The notes under the pieces were generated by a model. That model did no database searches and was not told the DNA's origin. It saw only the letters and a program-made list of their open reading frames with translations. Both the position numbers and the translations under genes were made by a program. From Oscillibacter sp. (GTDB lineage: Bacteria > Bacillota > Clostridia > Oscillospirales > Oscillospiraceae): a stretch of DNA of 13,372 nucleotides. This document shows, one piece after another, positions 6,960 to 12,917 of this stretch (positions within the stretch are counted from its first letter, which is position 1; each line of letters begins with the position of its first letter). The stretch covers positions 1-13,372 of the forward strand of contig JAFOCY010000047.1 in the NCBI GenBank assembly GCA_017380995.1, in the 5' to 3' direction.

Positions 6960-7640
6960 GCAGATTTTTTTGGGAATAAACCCCAGGTAGTCTCCGGAAA
7001 TCAGAGAAAAGTCCGTTTCATCCCGTTTTCCCTCAAACCGCCTGCGGATCACGGCGCCATGGAGATGGCCGTAGCAGCAGTGCTCCACACGGTACTTTTT
7101 CAGTGTCGCCAGGATCTCCGGACACTCATAGCCCTGGTACACCGGGGGATAGTGGAGGAAACACAAAATCGGTTTCTCCCCTGCTGCCTGAAGGGAGGTC
7201 TCCAAACGCATGACCTCCCGGTTGAGGACCTTCACGTTATGGGCCTTTTTATCCTCCTCCCAGAACCAGCCTCTGGTCCCGCAAACAGCGTAATCGCCGT
7301 AAAAAGCACAGTTGTTGTGGAGAAGCTCCAGAGTACGCAGGCCCTTTTCCTCACAGAAGCGGGTAAATTTCGCGGCGGTGCACCACCAGTAGTCGTGGTT
7401 GCCCTTCACCAGAAGCTTTCGGCCAGGAAATCGGTCCAGAAACTTGAAGTCCGCCTCTGCCTCCTCCAGCGTCATGCCCCAGGAAGTGTCTCCGGCCAGG
7501 ACCAGGGTATCCTCTTCCGTCAGGATCCCCAGAGCCTCCTCGATGCGGGCGGTATAGTTCTCCCAGGCGGGGCCAAAGACCTCCATGGACTTGTCACAGC
7601 TGAGGGATAAGTGTAAGTCGCCGATGGCGTAGAGAGCCAT
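6954..7640 (-). CDS. Calcineurin-like metallophosphoesterase family protein
   Basis: This 228-residue cytoplasmic protein has the ordered metal-binding motifs of the calcineurin-like phosphoesterase fold: GDLH (Asp8, His10), GDTSW (Asp51), GNHDYW (Asn81, His82), a lone His163 and GHLH (His192, His194). These ligate two metal ions for phosphoester hydrolysis. The substrate cannot be read from the sequence. Similar stand-alone proteins in Clostridia are annotated only as metallophosphoesterases. There is no signal peptide or membrane segment. The ATG at 7640 follows an AGGAGG-type ribosome binding site. The gene lies 24 nt after thrC and is probably the last gene of the lepB-to-thrC transcript, with tig starting a new unit 89 nt later. 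Confidence 0.88.
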   Translation of the reverse strand: MALYAIGDLHLSLSCDKSMEVFGPAWENYTARIEEALGILTEEDTLVLAGDTSWGMTLEEAEADFKFLDRFPGRKLLVKGNHDYWWCTAAKFTRFCEEKGLRTLELLHNNCAFYGDYAVCGTRGWFWEEDKKAHNVKVLNREVMRLETSLQAAGEKPILCFLHYPPVYQGYECPEILATLKKYRVEHCCYGHLHGAVIRRRFEGKRDETDFSLISGDYLGFIPKKICE

Positions 7641-7664
7641 TCGCCCCCTCCTCTCGTCGGTATT

Positions 7665-9152
7665 TTATTTCAGGAAATCGAGAACGACCTTCTCCATATC
7701 CTGCTTTTCTGCCGTCAGGTCAAAGCGGCGATTCTTGCCCTTCAAAGCCGCAAGGCGGCGGGGCACAGTAACGCCGGAGACTTCATGGAGCTGGTCCAGC
7801 AGCTCCACGCCGTCTGCTTTAGGCTCTTCACCGATGGCGGAGAGAACGTGGTTGCAGAACTTATAGGGGGATGCAGTGGAAACAAAGACGGTCGTGGTCT
7901 CGTCCCCGGTCTCGGCCCGGTACTGCTCCATCACATTTACGGCAACCGCGGTATGGGTGTCGATGAGGTAGCCGTATTTGGTGTTGTAGGCCGCGATGGT
8001 CTTTGCAGTATCCTCCTCGCCGCAATAGCCGCCCCAATACCGCTCCTTCAGTGCAGCCTTGATGGCATCGGAGACCTCGTAGCAGCCCTCTTTGCTGAGC
8101 TGATCCATATAGCCCTTCACTTCCACATCATTCTCCCCGGAAAGGTCGAACAGCAAACGCTCCAGATTGCTGGAAATGAGAATATCCATGGAGGGGCTCA
8201 TAGTGGTGTGGAAGGTGCGGTTGCGGTCATAAACGCCCTTGCGCAAGAAGTCGGTCAAGACGTCGTTGCAGTTAGAGGCGCAGATCAGCTTTCCAACAGG
8301 CAGACCCATGCGCTTGGCGTAATAAGCCGCCAGAATATCACCGAAATTACCGGTGGGAACACAGAAGTTCACCTTCTGGCCGTAAGTGATATCTCCGCTC
8401 TTCATCAAATCGCAGTACGCAGAAATATAGTAGACCACCTGAGGCAGAATGCGGCCCCAGTTGATGGAGTTGGCGGAAGAAAGCACATAGCCCCGGTCCA
8501 GCAGAGTCTTCCGGATCTCCACATCGGAGAAGATGCGCTTCACACCGCTCTGGGCATCATCAAAGTTGCCCACAACGGCGCACACGCCCACATTTTCGCC
8601 CTCCTGGGTCACCATCTGGGCCTCCTGAACGGCGGAAACACCATCCTTGGGATAGAAAACCATGATCTTGGTCTGAGGGACATCCGCAAAGCCCTCCATG
8701 GCGGCCTTGCCGGTATCACCGGAGGTAGCCACCAGAATGCAGACGGTCTTGTCCTCCCCGGTCTTACGCAGAGCGGCAGAGAGGAGCTGAGGCAGCATCT
8801 GCAGGGCCATATCCTTAAAGGCGCTGGTAGGGCCATGCCACAGCTCCAGGCAATGGGTGGTCTCATCCACCTTGCGGACGGGAGCTACGGCAGATGTGTC
8901 AAACTTATCGGGGCCGTAGGCATTTTCCGCAAAGGCCAGCAGCTCTTCTTCAGAATAATCGGTGAGATACAATGCCATGACCTTGGCAGTACGCTCCTGA
9001 TACCGGGCATCCACCAGGCTATTGATAAAAGCCTCATCGATCTGGGGAATGGCCTCCGGAGTCAGCAAGCCGCCGTCCCGGGACAGTCCCATCTTCACGG
9101 CCTCCGCCGCGCTGATGCGGACAGAGGTATCGCGGGTAGAGTAATATTTCAT
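7665..9152 (-). CDS. thrC: Threonine synthase
   Basis: This 495-residue PLP enzyme would convert O-phospho-L-homoserine and water to L-threonine and phosphate, the last step of threonine synthesis. The N-terminal threonine synthase domain (about 1-80) starts with the typical MKYYSTRD. The PLP-binding Lys is probably Lys113 in the motif WHGPTSAFKDMA. A glycine-rich phosphate-binding segment (TSGDTGKAA) and the later PTGNFGDILAAYYAK segment match the long-form threonine synthase of yeast and E. coli type. The ATG at 9152 follows GTGAGGAA. The gene lies 26 nt after yraN, so it is probably co-transcribed with the rnhB-yraN group. I see no T-box leader or other amino acid-responsive element upstream, nor room for one. 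Confidence 0.96.
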   Translation of the reverse strand: MKYYSTRDTSVRISAAEAVKMGLSRDGGLLTPEAIPQIDEAFINSLVDARYQERTAKVMALYLTDYSEEELLAFAENAYGPDKFDTSAVAPVRKVDETTHCLELWHGPTSAFKDMALQMLPQLLSAALRKTGEDKTVCILVATSGDTGKAAMEGFADVPQTKIMVFYPKDGVSAVQEAQMVTQEGENVGVCAVVGNFDDAQSGVKRIFSDVEIRKTLLDRGYVLSSANSINWGRILPQVVYYISAYCDLMKSGDITYGQKVNFCVPTGNFGDILAAYYAKRMGLPVGKLICASNCNDVLTDFLRKGVYDRNRTFHTTMSPSMDILISSNLERLLFDLSGENDVEVKGYMDQLSKEGCYEVSDAIKAALKERYWGGYCGEEDTAKTIAAYNTKYGYLIDTHTAVAVNVMEQYRAETGDETTTVFVSTASPYKFCNHVLSAIGEEPKADGVELLDQLHEVSGVTVPRRLAALKGKNRRFDLTAEKQDMEKVVLDFLK

Positions 9153-9178
9153 AGGTAGTTCCTCACTTTCAAGGAAGA

Positions 9179-9538
9179 TTATTCAAAGGCATTTTCCAGG
9201 TATTCAATGCGGACCGTCCCATCCTCAAGGGCATAGACCTCCGCAACATCAAAGCGGGCAGGATCGTCCAACTCATAAAAGGCCAGATAGGCAGCTCCTG
9301 CGCGGCGCAGCCGTTCCCGCTTTTTTTCGTCCACAAACTCCCTTGGCAGAGCGATGGCTCCTTGGGAGCGAAGCTTCACTTCCACAAAACAGATGTGGCC
9401 CCGGCGGCTTTTTGCCACCAGGTCCAGCTCACCGAACCGGCAGCGCCACTGGCTGGAAAGGAGGGTATACCCTTTCCTGCGCAGATATTTGGCCACCTCC
9501 GCTTCTCCCCGGTCTCCGGAAACTTTCCGGCTGTTCAT
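9179..9538 (-). CDS. yraN: UPF0102 (YraN) family protein, predicted nuclease-fold
   Basis: This 119-residue protein matches the UPF0102/YraN family in length and motifs: GDRGEAEVAKYLRRKGY near the N-terminus, then GELDLVA (36-42) and FVEVKLR (51-57). The Glu-Leu-Asp and Glu-x-Lys residues form a PD-(D/E)XK-like, Holliday-junction-resolvase-type core. The biochemical role is not settled. I start the protein at the ATG at 9538, whose A and TG overlap the TGA of rnhB (ATGA), a coupled arrangement. A GTG at 9556 in the same frame would give a 6-residue extension. The AAGGCGGG stretch before the ATG can serve as a ribosome binding site. Position directly after rnhB is conserved in many bacteria. 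Confidence 0.9.
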   Translation of the reverse strand: MNSRKVSGDRGEAEVAKYLRRKGYTLLSSQWRCRFGELDLVAKSRRGHICFVEVKLRSQGAIALPREFVDEKKRERLRRAGAAYLAFYELDDPARFDVAEVYALEDGTVRIEYLENAFE

Positions 9539-10158
9539 GGCTTTCCCGCCTTCCACTTTTTCAAAAACGTGACCCGGTGGGCTTCACAGGGGCCATACTG
9601 GTCCAGCATCTCATAGTGGAGCTTTGTACCGTAGCCCTTGTGCTTGTCAAAGCGGTACTGGGGATAGGCTTCATGGAGTTTCCCGGCGGCATAGCGGTCA
9701 CGGCTGACCTTTGCCAGGATAGAAGCCGCCGCAATGGAAGCGCTCAGGCCGTCACCTTTGACCAAAGTCTCATGGGGCGTTGTGACCGCATATCTGCTGC
9801 CATGGTCCCGGTTGCCGTCGATCAGGGCATGATCCGGTGTAACGGAAAGTCCGTCAATGGCCATCTGCATAGCCTTCATGCGGGCATTCAAAATATCGAT
9901 CTCGTCGATCTCCGACGCCTCCACACGGGCGATGCTGTAGGCTACCGCTTGTTCTACAATGATGTCAAAGAGGGCTTCCCGCTTCTTTTCCGTCAGCTTT
10001 TTGGAGTCATTTAAACCGGGGATCTCCAGTTCCCGGGGCAAAATGACCGCAGCGGCATATACAGGGCCCGCGAGAGGCCCCGCGCCCGCTTCATCCACGC
10101 CGCAAACGGCAGTTTTCCCTTCCTCCCAGCAGCGGCGCTCATATGTCCAAAGATCCAT
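9535..10158 (-). CDS. rnhB: Ribonuclease HII
   Basis: This 207-residue enzyme would cleave RNA in RNA-DNA hybrids and nick at single misincorporated ribonucleotides. The type 2 RNase H active site is visible: Asp22 and Glu23 in GVDEAGAGPLAGP, Asp114 in LIDG, and Asp136 in VKGDGLSASIAAASILAK. The segment between the last two Asp residues (DGNRDHGSRY to HETLVKGD) looks about four residues longer than in the homologues I can recall. I chose the ATG at 10158 (MDLWTYERR). A TTG at 10212 in the same frame would overlap the micro-protein gene. No AGGAGG-like site precedes the ATG. It lies only 2 nt after the stop of the 32-residue membrane protein gene, so translational coupling is likely. Its stop overlaps the yraN start. 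Confidence 0.94.
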   Translation of the reverse strand: MDLWTYERRCWEEGKTAVCGVDEAGAGPLAGPVYAAAVILPRELEIPGLNDSKKLTEKKREALFDIIVEQAVAYSIARVEASEIDEIDILNARMKAMQMAIDGLSVTPDHALIDGNRDHGSRYAVTTPHETLVKGDGLSASIAAASILAKVSRDRYAAGKLHEAYPQYRFDKHKGYGTKLHYEMLDQYGPCEAHRVTFLKKWKAGKP

Positions 10159-10160
10159 GC

Positions 10161-10259
10161 TCAGCCAAACTTTACAGCCAGGATCGTGGCGATCACCAGC
10201 AGCACAACGCAAACACCAATGACCTGCTTTGCATACTTCGTAAAAATCCCAGGACCCAT
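10161..10259 (-). CDS. 32-residue single-pass membrane micro-protein (paralogue of the neighbouring protein's N-terminus)
   Basis: An ATG at 10259 with AAGGGAAG about 8 nt upstream opens a 33-codon frame that ends in TGA at 10161. The product begins MGPGIFTKYAKQVIG, followed by a strongly hydrophobic stretch (about 14-29) and a short KFG tail. The upstream neighbour begins MGPGIFTKYSRQVIG: 13 of the first 15 residues and 17 of all 32 are identical in an ungapped comparison. The positive charges before the segment suggest a cytoplasmic N-terminus. The stop lies 2 nt before the rnhB ATG, so its translation may feed ribosomes to rnhB. I do not recognise a named family, and the function is unknown. 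The combination of ribosome binding site, paralogy and spacing makes a chance frame unlikely. Confidence 0.8.
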   Translation of the reverse strand: MGPGIFTKYAKQVIGVCVVLLVIATILAVKFG

Positions 10260-10276
10260 AATTCTACTTCCCTTCC

Positions 10277-10292
10277 CTGTCCATAAGGACAG
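10277..10292 (-). promoter_or_regulatory. Hairpin just upstream of the micro-protein ribosome binding site
   Basis: CTGTCC-ATAA-GGACAG forms a 6-bp stem with a tetraloop in the 47-nt gap between the Ig-like protein gene and the micro-protein gene. It lies directly before the GGGAAGGGAAG tract and does not include it. No U-tract follows on the minus strand, so it is not a terminator. Confidence 0.45.
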
Positions 10293-10306
10293 ATGTCGTT
10301 TCTCTC

Positions 10307-10828
10307 TTATCCTTCTACGGTGAATTCCACCGCCAGATGTCCGGATGTCTGATGCATCATGTTGGGAAACACGATGCGGTATGTACCGCCCTCCAGGGGC
10401 GTTTTATAATAGCGGGAAATATCACAGACGTAAGTCTCCTCTTCGCCGCCCCAATAGACACCGCCGTTAAATCCAAACCAGCGGATAGTCTCATTCCCTT
10501 TGGTGCGCAGGCTCCGCCAGACGCCTTCCACTTCCCGCTCCAGGACCCACTCGTCCGTATGAGGCTCGTCCTGAATCAGGATATAATCAGACGCGCCGTT
10601 TCGGAGCGTCACTTCAACGGCGGAAACTTCCGCAGGATAGCTCTCCCGGTCCGTAGTCATGGAGAGAAGCTCCTGCTCATAGAGGTCATTGACCGTCTCA
10701 TAGGGAGAAATACCCCTTACGTTTCCCCGAAGGTGGTAATAAACCGCCAGTGCGGCGATGCAGACAAAAACCGCCAGCAAACCGCCGATGACCTGCCTGG
10801 AATATTTCGTAAAAATTCCGGGACCCAT
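10307..10828 (-). CDS. Membrane-anchored protein with bacterial Ig-like ectodomain (function unknown)
   Basis: This 173-residue protein has a short cytoplasmic start with basic residues (MGPGIFTKYSRQ), one transmembrane segment (about 13-31) and an extracytoplasmic C-terminal domain. From about residue 66 the domain has an Ig-like beta-sandwich pattern: EVSAVEVTLRNGAS, then an Asp/Glu-rich strand pair with WVLEREVEGVWRSL, and a closing GGTYRIVFPN and HLAVEFTVEG. This resembles the bacterial Ig-like domain of the Big_14 kind seen in Firmicute lipoproteins, but I could not run a profile. There is no cleavable signal site or lipobox, so it is probably anchored. The ATG at 10828 follows AAAGGAGAGG, 14 nt after rbgA. 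It is a lineage-specific insertion in the otherwise conserved rbgA-rnhB order. Confidence 0.78.
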   Translation of the reverse strand: MGPGIFTKYSRQVIGGLLAVFVCIAALAVYYHLRGNVRGISPYETVNDLYEQELLSMTTDRESYPAEVSAVEVTLRNGASDYILIQDEPHTDEWVLEREVEGVWRSLRTKGNETIRWFGFNGGVYWGGEEETYVCDISRYYKTPLEGGTYRIVFPNMMHQTSGHLAVEFTVEG

Positions 10829-10842
10829 ACCGTCCTCTCCTT

Positions 10843-11718
10843 TTACTCCTGGGGCAGCTCCAGTGTGAAGCGGCCAAGCTTTCCGCCCCGGAACTCGTCC
10901 AGAAGGATCTTCGCCATGCGTTCGGTGTCCACCTCGCCGCCGGAGACCAAAAAGCCCCGCTTGCGGCCCGCCGCCTCCAGAAGGCGGTAGCCCCAGGCCA
11001 CATCATTCTCCTCTTCCTCCCGCTCTGGGATGGCAGAGAGTTTATAGGAGGCCTTCAAGGCATCAGGGTACTGCGTGCCAAGATAGGTCATCAGGTGACA
11101 GCCCAGGGTCTCGATATCCAGGATATCGTCCTTCACTGCCCCGGTAAAGGCCAGGTTCAAGCCAACGCTCTGGTCCTCAAACTTGGGCCAGAGGATACCG
11201 GGCGTATCCAGAAGCTCCAACCCCCGGTCGATGGGCACCCACTGCTTGGAACGGGTGACGCCGGGACGGTCTTCAGTCTTGGCAGTCTTACGGCCCGCCA
11301 CCTTATTGATAAAAGTAGATTTTCCCACATTGGGGATGCCCAGGATCATCACCCGGACTACGCGGCCCACCTGTCCCTTTTCGGCATAGGCCTGGAGCTT
11401 TTCGGAAAGCAGCTCCCGCACAGCGGCGGAAAACTTCGCCGTACCGATACCGCTTTTGGCGTCGGACTCCAGCACCGCGTAGCCCTTGGAACGGAAATAG
11501 GCTGCCCAGCGCTTCGTTGCCTCCGGGTCCGCCTGGTCCACGCGGTTCAAAACCACCAGCCGGGGCTTTCCCGCCGTCATATCATCCACATCCGGGTTCC
11601 GGCTGGAGATGGGGATGCGGGAATCCAAAATTTCACACACTGCGTCCACATGTTTGACCTGGTCCACGATCATGCGCCGGGTCTTTGTCATGTGTCCGGG
11701 GTACCACTGAATATTCAT
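10843..11718 (-). CDS. rbgA: Ribosome biogenesis GTPase RbgA (YlqF)
   Basis: This 291-residue GTPase acts in late 50S subunit maturation. It is circularly permuted, as the family requires: G4 NRVD (58-61) comes before G1 GIPNVGKS (127-134), then the G2 Thr in RPGVT (151-155) and G3 DTPG (171-174, DTPGILWPKF). The N-terminus IQWYPGHMTK is a family signature, and the C-terminal region (about 185-291) is the helical ANTAR-like RNA-binding domain. The ATG at 11718 overlaps the TGA of lepB (ATGA), indicating translational coupling. The order rplS-(lepB)-rbgA-rnhB is conserved in Firmicutes, linking L19 production with large-subunit assembly. Confidence 0.96.
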   Translation of the reverse strand: MNIQWYPGHMTKTRRMIVDQVKHVDAVCEILDSRIPISSRNPDVDDMTAGKPRLVVLNRVDQADPEATKRWAAYFRSKGYAVLESDAKSGIGTAKFSAAVRELLSEKLQAYAEKGQVGRVVRVMILGIPNVGKSTFINKVAGRKTAKTEDRPGVTRSKQWVPIDRGLELLDTPGILWPKFEDQSVGLNLAFTGAVKDDILDIETLGCHLMTYLGTQYPDALKASYKLSAIPEREEEENDVAWGYRLLEAAGRKRGFLVSGGEVDTERMAKILLDEFRGGKLGRFTLELPQE

Positions 11719-12317
11719 GCGATCACTCCGATCCGACCGAAGTCTCTTTCTTCTGTTCTCACATCAGGACCGGGGAATGCCAAAAAGACGGCCTTCCCGA
11801 TGACATAACGGGTATCCACGGTGCCAAGACGGGAGTTCCGGCTGTCGTCAGAATGGTTGCGGTTATCGCCCATCACAAAAATACTGCCCTCAGGGACAAC
11901 GACAGGGAATTCCACTCCTTCTTCCTGAAACGTCAGTTCATTGATATAGGGTTCATTGAGCAGCTTACCGTCCACATACACCGACCCGCTCTCAAAATCA
12001 ATATCCACCGTCTGACCGCCCACCGCGATCACCCGCTTGACGATAGGCGCAGAGAGAAAGGTCTCCTTTGTCAAAATCACGATGTCACCGTATTGATAAT
12101 CATCATAAAACATGGAGTTCAGTACCAGCAGCCGGTCTCCGTGCTGCAAGGTAGGAACCATGGAGTGGCCGTCCACGCCGATCAGCCGGACGCCAAAGGT
12201 GAAGATCACCACCACGGCCAAAACCGAACACACCAGAGCCTGGACCCATTCATAAAGGTCCCGACCGGGGATCTTCTGTTCTTCTTTCGTTTCCTTTCGA
12301 TTTTCCTGCTGCTTCAT
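11715..12317 (-). CDS. lepB: Signal peptidase I
   Basis: This 200-residue membrane protease removes signal peptides from exported proteins. It has a basic and acidic N-terminal cytoplasmic stretch (1-20), one transmembrane segment (about 24-41) and an extracytoplasmic catalytic domain with the Ser-Lys dyad, Ser52 (GHSMVPTL) and Lys94 (IVKRVIAVGG). The conserved box GDNRNHSDDSR (150-160) follows. The single N-terminal membrane segment is the Gram-positive form. I chose the ATG at 12317 because AGGAGG lies 5 nt upstream. The frame is open to an ATG at 12347, but that codon lies at the predicted transcription start and has no ribosome binding site. It has its own predicted promoter and overlaps rbgA by 4 nt. 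Confidence 0.95.
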   Translation of the reverse strand: MKQQENRKETKEEQKIPGRDLYEWVQALVCSVLAVVVIFTFGVRLIGVDGHSMVPTLQHGDRLLVLNSMFYDDYQYGDIVILTKETFLSAPIVKRVIAVGGQTVDIDFESGSVYVDGKLLNEPYINELTFQEEGVEFPVVVPEGSIFVMGDNRNHSDDSRNSRLGTVDTRYVIGKAVFLAFPGPDVRTEERDFGRIGVIA

Positions 12318-12353
12318 AGGTGCCTCCTGGGGAAAACAATAATTCATCGTGAT

Positions 12354-12382
12354 AGTATATCAAAAATTCCTCCGTTTCACAA
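12354..12382 (-). promoter_or_regulatory. Predicted promoter for the lepB-rbgA operon
   Basis: On the minus strand TTGTGA (12377-12382), a 17-bp spacer and TATACT (12354-12359) match the housekeeping consensus in four and five of six positions. The predicted start lies near 12347, about 30 nt before the lepB ATG. The -35 element is in the loop and most of the spacer is in one arm of the hairpin at 12362-12400. Confidence 0.65.
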
Positions 12383-12400
12383 GGGAAAGGAGGAATTTTT
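12362..12400. terminator. Long stem-loop downstream of the rplS terminator, overlapping the lepB promoter
   Basis: AAAAATTCCTCC (12362-12373) pairs perfectly with GGAGGAATTTTT (12389-12400). TTTC and GAAA inside the loop can extend the stem past one bulged base. The T-rich 3' arm in both orientations gives it a terminator-like shape, and it follows the rplS terminator by a few bases on the minus strand. It may be a second, back-up terminator or a structure that controls the promoter it contains. Confidence 0.55.
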
Positions 12401-12402
12401 TG

Positions 12403-12435
12403 TATAAAAGAAAAAGAGAGGCATACGCCTCTCTT
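12403..12435 (-). terminator. Intrinsic terminator of rplS
   Basis: AAGAGAGGC-GTAT-GCCTCTCTT on the minus strand forms a 9-bp stem with a 4-nt loop (12414-12435), followed by TTTCTTTTAT. It begins 10 nt after the rplS stop and separates rplS from the lepB operon. Confidence 0.85.
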
Positions 12436-12445
12436 ATCTTTGGAA

Positions 12446-12787
12446 TCAGATCTTCTCCTTGACCTTGGCAGCCTTGCCGACACGGCCACGCAGATAGTAC
12501 AGCTTGGCGCGGCGGACAGAACCGTTACGGACGATCTCGATCTTATCGATAGAGGGAGAATAGACGGGGAACACCTTCTCAACGCCAACGCCGTAAGAGA
12601 TACGACGAACGGTGATGGTCTCCTCGATGCCGCCGTGCTTCTTGGCGATGACGGTGCCCTCGAAGACCTGGATACGCTCGCGGGAGCCTTCCTTGACCTT
12701 CACGTGGACGCGGACGGTATCGCCGATAGCGACCTGGGGAGCGGCGTTAGCCAGGGTTTCCTTGTTCAGTGCCTTAATGAGATCCAT
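12446..12787 (-). CDS. rplS: 50S ribosomal protein L19
   Basis: This 113-residue protein is a typical bacterial L19. It has the N-terminal helix [10 protein letters not shown], the basic beta-barrel core with [32 protein letters not shown], and the signature segment [19 protein letters not shown]. The C-terminus [18 protein letters not shown] is basic for rRNA contact. L19 sits at the 30S-50S interface. The ATG at 12787 has an AGGAGG ribosome binding site 8 nt upstream. The gene has its own promoter, a structured leader of about 95 nt and its own terminator, so it is probably monocistronic. The position ahead of lepB and rbgA is conserved in Firmicutes. Confidence 0.98.
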   Translation of the reverse strand: MDLIKALNKETLANAAPQVAIGDTVRVHVKVKEGSRERIQVFEGTVIAKKHGGIEETITVRRISYGVGVEKVFPVYSPSIDKIEIVRNGSVRRAKLYYLRGRVGKAAKVKEKI

Positions 12788-12882
12788 GGATATATCCTCC
12801 TAAATTATAGGCGTTCTTGCCGTGTTTTGCACCCGCAGCGCACTTCGCACGGGCACGACAGAGGACCGCCCTTTTTGTAAGC
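12788..12882 (-). promoter_or_regulatory. Structured leader of rplS (possible L19 autoregulatory leader)
   Basis: The predicted rplS transcript has about 95 nt before the ATG. On the minus strand CCCG-T-GCG pairs with CGC-TG-CGGG around a 5-nt loop (roughly 12833-12856), and further GC-rich complementary stretches flank it. Firmicutes carry a known L19 leader RNA family upstream of rplS. I infer this leader from position and structure and could not run a covariance model. Confidence 0.4.
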
Positions 12883-12888
12883 TCAGAT

Positions 12889-12917
12889 ATGATACCACGG
12901 AAGATTCATGTTTGCAA
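12889..12917 (-). promoter_or_regulatory. Promoter of rplS
   Basis: On the minus strand TTGCAA (12912-12917), a 17-bp spacer and TATCAT (12889-12894) match the consensus in four and five of six positions. TG one base ahead of the -10 makes it an extended -10 (TGGTATCAT). The -35 overlaps the last codons of the upstream protease gene, and the start site would be near 12882. Confidence 0.7.

Noticed and set aside
1849..9158. Long open frames on the plus strand opposite lon, clpX, tig and thrC (for example 1849-3420, 3446-4801, 5449-6927, 7785-9158).
   Set aside because: They lie antisense to strongly identified genes with intact catalytic motifs, have low-complexity Leu/His/Asp/Gly-rich products and lack family motifs. 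Codon bias in a GC-rich genome creates such shadows.
9153..9178. A T-box or other threonine-responsive leader for thrC.
   Set aside because: The gap to yraN is only 26 nt, too short for such an element, and no conserved T-box sequence is visible.
10159..10212. RNase HII starting at the TTG at 10212.
   Set aside because: It would overlap the micro-protein frame and add residues (MRCAAGDRHDPGC...) foreign to the family. The ATG at 10158 gives the usual N-terminus.
12804..12809. A perfect TATAAT on the minus strand just before rplS.
   Set aside because: It sits directly upstream of the AGGAGG site, so the transcript would start inside the ribosome binding site. The promoter at 12889-12917 fits far better.
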